Source: Lachnospiraceae bacterium
GTDB taxonomy: Bacteria > Bacillota > Clostridia > Lachnospirales > Lachnospiraceae
Length of the DNA stretch: 64,000 nt
Assembly (NCBI GenBank): GCA_016294075.1
Contig: JAEDCQ010000001.1
Location: 1-64,000 of the forward strand
Direction: 5' to 3'
This document shows positions 1-7,047 of the stretch, one piece after another (within the stretch, counting starts at the first letter, position 1; each line of letters opens with the position of its first letter). The notes beneath the pieces are model-generated. The model made no database searches. It had not been told where the DNA came from and saw nothing but the letters and a program-made list of their open reading frames with translations. A program made the translations under genes and the position numbers.

Positions 1-160
1 GAGGGGTTACTCTCATCTTTTTTCTTTATTCAACTGACAAAAACTTAACTCTATTCGGGAATAAATAGTGAAAAGGCCCGAAAAAAATGGGATGTTTTTG
101 AAAAATGTGCTAAAATGAAAGATATAAAAGAAATGTTTATGAAGCATATAAGGAGAACAC
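1..160. other. Left-edge intergenic stretch with possible promoter
   Basis: No gene is visible here. A possible extended -10 (TGC followed by TAAAAT, about 109-116) lies some 45 bases before the next start codon, without a convincing -35. An AGGAGA ribosome binding site sits at about 150-155. The promoter is an inference from two short matches. Confidence 0.3.
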
Positions 161-448
161 ATGATTGACCCCAATACAATATCCGTAAATTTCATCAAAA
201 AGGAACCGTTTACGGGCGGATACCGGGGAATGCGGTATCAGCTTGTGAAGTCGTCAGAGGGAATGGAGGTAACAATCTGGCCGGAACCGTATAATTATCT
301 GCATACGCCAAAGGAGAAAAAGCAGATGAAGCAGTTCCCGTTAACGGTAGAAGGGCGTGATGAGGCGGTTGCATGGATGAATGAACAGTATGAGGAACAG
401 AAGGAAGTCTGGGATCTTGCACTGAATACAGCGTGGACAGTTCAATAA
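161..448 (+). CDS. Conserved small hypothetical protein
   Basis: A 95-residue protein preceded by AGGAGA at a spacing of about five bases. It has no signal peptide or membrane segment. It is rich in aromatic and charged residues, with a WPEPYNYLHTP stretch near residues 41-51 and a helical, acidic C-terminal third (EAVAWMNEQYEEQKEVW). I recall similar short proteins as uncharacterised in Lachnospiraceae, sometimes annotated loosely as acetyltransferases, but no acetyl-CoA binding motif is visible, so I give no function. It is monocistronic: a hairpin terminator follows and the next gene is convergent. Confidence 0.75.
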   Translation: MIDPNTISVNFIKKEPFTGGYRGMRYQLVKSSEGMEVTIWPEPYNYLHTPKEKKQMKQFPLTVEGRDEAVAWMNEQYEEQKEVWDLALNTAWTVQ

Positions 449-502
449 TTACAAACAACGGATGTCACGCTTCACGAGTCATCCTTATGTTAATAAAAAA
501 TC

Positions 503-547
503 AGGGTGGGCAAAAATAGTCCGTTACAGGTACATTTTGCCCACCCT
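503..547. terminator. Bidirectional intrinsic terminator
   Basis: A 13-base arm, AGGGTGGGCAAAA at 503-515, is perfectly complementary to TTTTGCCCACCCT at 535-547, with a 19-base loop. The A- and T-rich arm ends give a U-tract in either direction. It separates the convergent small protein gene and activase gene. Confidence 0.85.
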
Positions 548-566
548 TTATAATGGTCTGAAGTTT

Positions 567-3500
567 CTATTTTTTATTTACATTTTTATGTGCCGTAGAG
601 AGCATCAGCTTAATTCTGTTTAGCTGATTGACCTCGCTTGCACCGGGGTCATAGTCGATAGCCACGATGTTAGCGGAAGGGAAACGCTTTCGGATTTCCT
701 TAATAACACCTTTTCCGACCACATGGTTTGGAAGACATCCAAATGGCTGGGTGCACACAATATTTGGTGTGCCGCCGTGAATCAGTTCAAGCATTTCTCC
801 GGTTAAAAACCATCCTTCCCCTGTCTGGTTACCGATGGAAACAATCGGTTTTGCATATTCTACCAACTGTTCAATATGTGCAGGCGGATCAAAATGCCTG
901 CTCTTCTTAAAGGCACTTGCAGCCGAAGAACGCAAAAGAGTAAGGGCTTTGATTCCCAAAGAGGAGACAACGGCTGTTTTTTTGCTTGTATCAAAGTGCT
1001 CATGCTTATAAATCTGGTTGTAAAAACAGTAGAGCATAAAATCAAGTAAATCGGGAACAACAGCCTGTGCACCTTCCGATTCCAAAAGTTCAACCAAATG
1101 GTTGTTGCCCGCAGGAGAAAACTTGACAAGGATTTCTCCTACGATGCCGACTTTAGGCTTGCGGAGTGATTCGTCAATCGGAATATTGTCAAAATCTTTA
1201 ATGATTTTACGCAGCAAACCACATAGCTTGAAATAAGAAAGCTTTTTGTGGGAAAGAAACTCGGATGCTTCTTTCTTCCATTTCTCATGCATTTCATTTA
1301 CACTGCCCGGTGTTAGTTCATACGGACGCATACGGTAAACGCATTTCATGAAAACATCTCCGATTACCGCAGCAAATGCAGCATGAATCAAAAGATTGGC
1401 ATCCATTTTAAATCCCGGATTGCTTTCAATACCGGCAAGATTTAAGGAGATGACCGGTATATATTCCATTCCGGCTTTTTTTAATGCCCTTCGGATAAAA
1501 CCGATGTAATTTGTTGCACGACAGCCACCGCCTGTCTGGGAAATAACCAGAGCTGTTTTATGTAAATCATATCTGCCGGATAACAATGCATCCATTAACT
1601 GGCCCACTACTAAAAGAGAAGGATAGCAGGCATCATTATTTACATATTTAAGTCCGGTATCCACCGAATGCCGGTTGTCATTTTGCAATACTTCAAAGTT
1701 ATAGCCACAGGCCTTTAATGCCGGCTGGATAAGATCAAAATGAATCGGTGACATCTGTGGACAGAGGATTGTATAATCCTTGCGCATTTCCTCCGTAAAG
1801 ACAACCTTTTCAATGGCGGATGAACAAATCCGGCGATTAAGCTTCTTTTGTTCACGTACCTTGATTGCCGCAATCAGAGAACGGATTCGGATTTTGGCAG
1901 CACCGAGATTGTTGACCTCGTCAATCTTTAAACAGGTGTATATCTTGCCTGAGCCGGAAAGAATGTCATTTACCTGATCGGTTGTAACGGCATCCAGGCC
2001 GCAACCGAATGAATTCAACTGGACGAGGTCCAGATAATCGGTTGTTTTTACAAAGCTTGCGGCAGCATACAGTCTCGAATGGTACATCCATTGATCGGAT
2101 ACGATAAGAGGCCGCTCAGGTTTGGCAAGGTGGGAAATGGAATCCTCTGTCAGTACGGCAATATCGAAGCCGGTAATCAGCTCCGGAATACCGTGGTTAA
2201 TCTCGGCATCCAGATGATAGGGGCGTCCTGCAAGGACGATACCGCGTTTCCCGGTCTCCTGCAGATAGGCAAGCGTTTCTTCGCCTTTTTTCCGTACATC
2301 CTCTCTTACGGACTGAAGCTCCCTCCAGCCTTCGGCTACGGCAGCATCAATCTCATCTGCCGGAATATCGGAAAATTCTTTTTTCAGTTCCTTTGCAATA
2401 ACGGCTTCGTCACGGAAGGAGAGAAACGGATTGCGCAGAATAGCTTTGCCGGAACCAATTTCCTCAACATTATTCTTTATATTTTCGGAATAGGAAGTAA
2501 CAATCGGACAATTATAATGATCGTTTGCTTCGTCAAATTCTTTTCTTTCATAAAACAAAGCTGGATAAAAGATAAAATCCACATTCTGATTAATTAACCA
2601 TTTTACATGACCGTGTGCGAGCTTTGCCGGATAACATTCGGACTCGCTTGGGATGGATTCAATACCCAATTCATACAGCTTATGAGTAGAACTGGGAGAA
2701 AGTACAACCTGGTATCCCAATTTTGTAAAAAACGTGAACCAGAACGGATAGTTCTCGTACATATTTAATACACGCGGAATACCTACTTTTCCTCTTACTG
2801 CTTTATCTGCCGTGAGTGGTTCGTATGAGAATAACCGCTTTAACTTATATGCAAATAAATTTGGTACATTCGATTCGCTTTTGGATTTGCCGAGTCCACG
2901 CTCGCAACGGTTACCGGAGATGTATTGCCGCCCGCCCGTGAAACGGTTAATCGTCAGTCGACAGTTGTTGGTACAACCCTTGCATTTTGCCATGCTGGTT
3001 TCAAATTCCAAATCTTCAATCTGTTTAATGGTAAGCATGGTAGTATTCATACCGCAGCTATAGCGCTCCCTTGCAATCAGGGCAGCACCAAAAGCACCCA
3101 TAATACCGGCAATATCCGGACGGATGGCTTCGCAGCCGGCAATCTTTTCAAAAGCCCTGAGTACGGCATCATTATAGAAGGTTCCGCCCTGTACTACGAT
3201 ATGCTTTCCCAATTCGGAAGCATCGGAAACCTTGATTACCTTGAATAACGCATTTTTTATAACAGAATAAGCAAGACCGGCAGAAATATCGGCAACACTG
3301 GCGCCTTCCTTCTGGGCTTGTTTTACTTTGGAATTCATGAATACGGTACAGCGTGTTCCCAAATCTATCGGATGTTCCGCAAAAAGAGCTGCTTTTGCAA
3401 AATCCTGTACACTGTAATTTAGAGATTTTGCAAAGGTCTCAATAAAGGAACCGCAGCCGGAAGAACAGGCCTCGTTCAATTGTACGCTGTCTACGGTCTG

Positions 3501-4802
3501 GTCTTTGATTTTAATGCATTTCATATCCTGACCACCGATATCCAGAATACAATCGACCTCAGGATTAAAGAATGCCGCAGCATAATAATGAGCAACGGTC
3601 TCGACTTCCCCGTCATCTAACAAAAGTGCAGCCTTTAATAAGCTTTCTCCGTATCCGGTGGAACAGGAACGGACAATATGTGCAGTATCCGGAAGCTTTC
3701 TGTAAATTTCTTTAATTGCTTCAATTGCGGTATTTAAAGGACTACCGTTGTTATTGCTGTAGAAGGAGTGTAAAAGTGCACCATCTTCTGCCACAAGCGC
3801 AATTTTGGTAGTAGTGGAACCGGCATCAATCCCAAGATAGCAGTTGCCGGAGTAGGAAGCTAAATCACCGGTACGCACACAATGCTTATCATGTCTTTCG
3901 CGGAAACTGTCATAGGAAGACTGATTCGCAAAAAGAGGCTCCATACGTTCCACTTCAAATTCCATTTTAATATCGGAAGAGAGCTTCCTAACCATTTCAT
4001 CCATGGAAAAGGAACAATCCTCTTTTGCATTGAGGGCAGAACCCATAGCGGCAAAAAGATGGGAGTGTTCTAATTCAATGGTATGTTCTTCGTCTAATTT
4101 TAAGGTGCGGATAAAAGCCGCTTTTAATTCGGATAAAAAGTGAAGCGGACCCCCTAAAAATGCGACATGTCCGCGAATCGGCTTGCCGCATGCAAGACCA
4201 CTGATGGTCTGGTTGACTACTGCCTGAAAAATAGAAGCAGAAAGGTCTTCCTTTGTTGCACCATCATTAATTAAAGGCTGGATATCCGTTTTGGCAAATA
4301 CGCCGCAACGGGCAGCTATTGTATAAAGAGAATGATAATTTTTTGCATACTCATTTAATCCGGCAGCATCGGTTTGAAGTAAAGAAGCCATCTGGTCAAT
4401 AAATGAGCCTGTTCCGCCGGCACAGATGCCGTTCATTCGCTGTTCAATGTTGCCGCCTTCAAAATAAATGATTTTTGCGTCCTCACCGCCAAGTTCAATT
4501 GCAACATCCGTTTTGGGTGCAAACTCCTGTAAAGAGGAGGATACGGCAATAACCTCCTGGACAAACGGAATACCCAGATGGTTGGCAAGTGTTAAACCGC
4601 CGGAACCGGTAATAACAGGATGCAGCGTAATCTCACCCAATGATTCTTTTGCTTTTACAAGAAGAGAATGAAGAGTATCCTGTATATTTGCATAATGACG
4701 CTCGTAATCCGCAAACAAAATAGAATGTTCTTCATTCAAAATGGCAATCTTAACGGTAGTAGAACCAATATCAATTCCCAAAGTGTATTTTATGTTACTC
4801 AT
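567..4802 (-). CDS. Fused acyl-CoA dehydratase activase (BadF/BcrA-type), 2-hydroxyglutaryl-CoA dehydratase-like
   Basis: About 1,411 residues. Two ASKHA ATPase modules stand in tandem: LGIDIGSTTVKIAIL near residues 8-22 with GGEDAK and GICAGGTGSF, then LGIDAGSTTTKIAL near 320 with GGQDMK and ACSSGCGSF. Each module carries the Cys that in this family bridges a [4Fe-4S] cluster at a dimer interface. A Cys-rich CKGCTNNC segment follows near 630, then a long C-terminal region like 2-hydroxyacyl-CoA dehydratase D components (DUF2229). The family couples ATP hydrolysis to one-electron activation of dehydratases; the substrate here is unknown. The open frame extends 22 codons further upstream, but ATG at 4802 is preferred because it starts just before the conserved core and has GGAGAGG upstream. 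No separate dehydratase genes adjoin it. Confidence 0.85.
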   Translation of the reverse strand: MSNIKYTLGIDIGSTTVKIAILNEEHSILFADYERHYANIQDTLHSLLVKAKESLGEITLHPVITGSGGLTLANHLGIPFVQEVIAVSSSLQEFAPKTDVAIELGGEDAKIIYFEGGNIEQRMNGICAGGTGSFIDQMASLLQTDAAGLNEYAKNYHSLYTIAARCGVFAKTDIQPLINDGATKEDLSASIFQAVVNQTISGLACGKPIRGHVAFLGGPLHFLSELKAAFIRTLKLDEEHTIELEHSHLFAAMGSALNAKEDCSFSMDEMVRKLSSDIKMEFEVERMEPLFANQSSYDSFRERHDKHCVRTGDLASYSGNCYLGIDAGSTTTKIALVAEDGALLHSFYSNNNGSPLNTAIEAIKEIYRKLPDTAHIVRSCSTGYGESLLKAALLLDDGEVETVAHYYAAAFFNPEVDCILDIGGQDMKCIKIKDQTVDSVQLNEACSSGCGSFIETFAKSLNYSVQDFAKAALFAEHPIDLGTRCTVFMNSKVKQAQKEGASVADISAGLAYSVIKNALFKVIKVSDASELGKHIVVQGGTFYNDAVLRAFEKIAGCEAIRPDIAGIMGAFGAALIARERYSCGMNTTMLTIKQIEDLEFETSMAKCKGCTNNCRLTINRFTGGRQYISGNRCERGLGKSKSESNVPNLFAYKLKRLFSYEPLTADKAVRGKVGIPRVLNMYENYPFWFTFFTKLGYQVVLSPSSTHKLYELGIESIPSESECYPAKLAHGHVKWLINQNVDFIFYPALFYERKEFDEANDHYNCPIVTSYSENIKNNVEEIGSGKAILRNPFLSFRDEAVIAKELKKEFSDIPADEIDAAVAEGWRELQSVREDVRKKGEETLAYLQETGKRGIVLAGRPYHLDAEINHGIPELITGFDIAVLTEDSISHLAKPERPLIVSDQWMYHSRLYAAASFVKTTDYLDLVQLNSFGCGLDAVTTDQVNDILSGSGKIYTCLKIDEVNNLGAAKIRIRSLIAAIKVREQKKLNRRICSSAIEKVVFTEEMRKDYTILCPQMSPIHFDLIQPALKACGYNFEVLQNDNRHSVDTGLKYVNNDACYPSLLVVGQLMDALLSGRYDLHKTALVISQTGGGCRATNYIGFIRRALKKAGMEYIPVISLNLAGIESNPGFKMDANLLIHAAFAAVIGDVFMKCVYRMRPYELTPGSVNEMHEKWKKEASEFLSHKKLSYFKLCGLLRKIIKDFDNIPIDESLRKPKVGIVGEILVKFSPAGNNHLVELLESEGAQAVVPDLLDFMLYCFYNQIYKHEHFDTSKKTAVVSSLGIKALTLLRSSAASAFKKSRHFDPPAHIEQLVEYAKPIVSIGNQTGEGWFLTGEMLELIHGGTPNIVCTQPFGCLPNHVVGKGVIKEIRKRFPSANIVAIDYDPGASEVNQLNRIKLMLSTAHKNVNKK

Positions 4803-4917
4803 AATACTTCTATGCCTCTCCATAAATATAGGAAATAATTCATCGCAATTTCGATTATTATACGACACTGTTTTACAAAGTGCAATGTCACTTTTGTTTT
4901 TTTCATAGGCGGCTTTG

Positions 4918-4946
4918 TTTACATTTTATTTCCCGTTTGATAGAAT
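4918..4946 (+). promoter_or_regulatory. Sigma-A-type promoter for the rhomboid-like gene
   Basis: TTTACA at 4918-4923 and TAGAAT at 4941-4946 are separated by exactly 17 bases, about 30 bases before the start codon. It probably drives the run of genes from 4978 onward. Confidence 0.6.
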
Positions 4947-4977
4947 ATGTTTCAGAATATAATACGAGGTGACCTGT

Positions 4978-5817
4978 ATGAAAAATGATTTCGGAAAAAA
5001 CTTTGAAAGAAAGTTTTCAAAATATGCCATTCCTAATTTGTCCTTATATCTGATTATATGCTATGCATTCGGATATTTGCTTCAGATTGTGAACAGCGGA
5101 TTTTTATCTTATCTTACATTGGACCCTGTAATGATTTTACATGGACAGGTATGGCGATTGGTGACATGGATTTTAGTACCTCCATATACCAACAATCTGT
5201 TTTTTACATTGATTACGTTATATTTTTATTACAGTATCGGTTCTACGCTGGAGCATGTATGGGGAACCTATCGTTATAACTGTTATCTGTTTTCGGGAAT
5301 GCTCTTTACCATTCTGGGCAGCTTTCTGTTATATGGAGTATATGCAGCACTCGGAGCAGGAAATGTTTCATTCGGCGCTTTATTCAGCACATATTATGTA
5401 AACATGTCGATTTTTCTTGCTTTTGCGGCAACCTTCCCGGAAATGCAGGTGTTGTTGATGTTTATCATTCCCGTCAAGGTAAAATATCTGGGAATCATTT
5501 ACGGTGTTTATCTTGTTTTGCAATGTCTGATGGGCGGAATTATTCTCTGGGTAGTTATCGGCTCATCCCTTCTTAATTTTATTGTATTTTTCCTTACAAC
5601 CAGAAATTTAGTACGGATGTCGCCAAAGCAGATTAAAAGGCGGCAGCAGTTTAAGAGCGAGGTGCGTCATGAGGCACGCATTACACGTCATAAATGCGCG
5701 ATATGCGGACGTACGGAAGAGAGTAATCCGGAATTGGAATTCCGTTTCTGCTCAAAGTGTAACGGTAATTATGAATACTGTCAGGATCATTTGTTTACAC
5801 ATAAGCATGTTGAGTAG
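4978..5817 (+). CDS. Rhomboid-like polytopic membrane protein with C-terminal zinc-ribbon-like tail
   Basis: About 279 residues from ATG 4978. A GTG nine bases upstream overlaps the GAGGTG ribosome site and is rejected as start. Six hydrophobic segments cover roughly residues 20-200, with the WRLVTWILVPP and LEHVWGTYRYNCYLFSG signatures of the rhomboid fold. The catalytic GxSG expected in TM4 is absent (NVSFGALFS in its place), so it looks like a rhomboid-fold protein without protease activity. The soluble tail has CAIC, FCSKC, YCQDH and a final HKH, spaced like a zinc ribbon. Function is unknown; the fold assignment is strong and the inactivity is inferred from the missing Ser. Confidence 0.75.
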   Translation: MKNDFGKNFERKFSKYAIPNLSLYLIICYAFGYLLQIVNSGFLSYLTLDPVMILHGQVWRLVTWILVPPYTNNLFFTLITLYFYYSIGSTLEHVWGTYRYNCYLFSGMLFTILGSFLLYGVYAALGAGNVSFGALFSTYYVNMSIFLAFAATFPEMQVLLMFIIPVKVKYLGIIYGVYLVLQCLMGGIILWVVIGSSLLNFIVFFLTTRNLVRMSPKQIKRRQQFKSEVRHEARITRHKCAICGRTEESNPELEFRFCSKCNGNYEYCQDHLFTHKHVE

Positions 5818-5853
5818 ACAGTTATATCTTGTAAGAGGCGGAAAGGATTAAAA

Positions 5854-6597
5854 ATGAATCAGGAAGTATTGTTTGCCAAGACATTGGAGGAAGTAAAATC
5901 ACTTGCCATAGAGCAGAATAGAGTTATTTCAAAGGAACAGGTAGAAGAAGCATTCGGCAGAATCGGTATGAAGCCTGAAGAGCTTACACCAATTTATGAA
6001 TACTTAAAGCAGAAAAAAATCGGTATGGGGACTCCGGTTGACCCGGATGAATATTTAACAGGCGAGGATGTGAGTTTTCTTTCAGAATACATGTCACAGA
6101 TTAGTCTGCTTCCGGTTACCTCACAGGGAGAACGGGAGGCATACTTTTTATCGGCCATGGCGGGAGAAAAGAGCGCTAAGGCAAAAACAATTGAAATTCT
6201 TCTGCCTGATATAATGGATGTTGCCAAGCTGTATACCGGTCAGGGTGTTTTACTGGAAGATTTGATTGGAGAAGGAAATGTTGCATTGGCTACCGGTGTT
6301 GAAATGCTTGGCTGTCTTGAAAAAGCAGATGAGGTTCCGGCTATGCTTATTAAGATGGCAATGGATGCAATGGAAGAATTGATTAGGGAAACGGAAGAGG
6401 AGAATAAGGCTGACCGTAAGATTGCGGATAAAGTAAATGAAGTTTTAACAGAGGCTAAAAAATTAGCGGAAACGCTGAACCGTAAAATTACGGTGGAGGA
6501 ACTGATGGAGGAAACTTCGTTTTCCGAAAAGAAGATAAGGGATGCCATCAGAATCAGCGGAAATAAAATAGAATACTTTGAGGGTGCAGATGAATAA
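5854..6597 (+). CDS. Sigma-70-like protein lacking an obvious region 4
   Basis: 247 residues preceded by GGCGGAAAGGA. The N-terminal 80 residues resemble the helical region that precedes sigma region 1.2 (EQVEEAFGRIGMKPEELTPIYEYLKQ). Then come SFLSEYMSQI, LLPDIMDVAKLYTGQGVLLEDLIGEGNVAL (a degenerate region 2.1-2.2; the core polymerase-binding helix is the recognisable part) and a region-3-like segment near 205-240 (TVEELMEETSFSEKKIRDAIRIS). No region 4 helix-turn-helix for the -35 element is present. It may be a sigma-derived regulator rather than an active sigma. It overlaps the next gene by eight bases, implying coupled translation. Confidence 0.65.
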   Translation: MNQEVLFAKTLEEVKSLAIEQNRVISKEQVEEAFGRIGMKPEELTPIYEYLKQKKIGMGTPVDPDEYLTGEDVSFLSEYMSQISLLPVTSQGEREAYFLSAMAGEKSAKAKTIEILLPDIMDVAKLYTGQGVLLEDLIGEGNVALATGVEMLGCLEKADEVPAMLIKMAMDAMEELIRETEEENKADRKIADKVNEVLTEAKKLAETLNRKITVEELMEETSFSEKKIRDAIRISGNKIEYFEGADE

Positions 6598-7006
6598 CGA
6601 TTTCAGATATGTCATGCAGGACATGACAAACGTATACATTGGTGCAAAATATACATACGATGAGATTATGAATGTAGATGAAGTCCCGTTTAAGCTTAAG
6701 GTAATTTTATCACATTACATGTTAAAAGAGGTTGCGGGAAATACTACTCTGGAAAATCATATTTTTTATATGAAACCGGATGATATGTCTTATATGGTTT
6801 ATAAAAGAATGAAAGCACGTTTTAAATTAAATGTGTTTAAAGAAGACGGACACGGTAAGGGGAAGCCCGGTTATATACAAAAAGAATATAAAATACAGGA
6901 TATTGTGGAAGGTCCGGAAGCAGCGATGCTGCATGAAAAGATGAATCAGATATTTGTTGAGGAAATGCACATTACCAAATTAGGACTTTTAAGTGTAAGT
7001 ATATAA
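6590..7006 (+). CDS. Conserved hypothetical protein coupled to the sigma-like gene
   Basis: 138 residues from ATG 6590, which lies inside the last codons of the sigma-like gene (ATGAATAA overlap), with GAGGG six bases upstream. An in-frame TTG at 6578 is a less likely start. The protein is soluble and mixed alpha/beta with many charged residues; notable stretches are PFKLKVILSHYMLKEV and a basic GHGKGKPGY loop. I do not recognise the family. The overlap suggests it works with, or is stoichiometric to, the sigma-like protein. Confidence 0.7.
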   Translation: MNNDFRYVMQDMTNVYIGAKYTYDEIMNVDEVPFKLKVILSHYMLKEVAGNTTLENHIFYMKPDDMSYMVYKRMKARFKLNVFKEDGHGKGKPGYIQKEYKIQDIVEGPEAAMLHEKMNQIFVEEMHITKLGLLSVSI

Positions 7007-7047
7007 TTTTTGAAAAGCATTATCGTAAGAAAGGCATAGATAACAGA

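Noticed and set aside
2079..2597. 172-codon plus-strand frame inside the activase gene
   Set aside because: Antisense to conserved activase sequence, without a ribosome site or domain.
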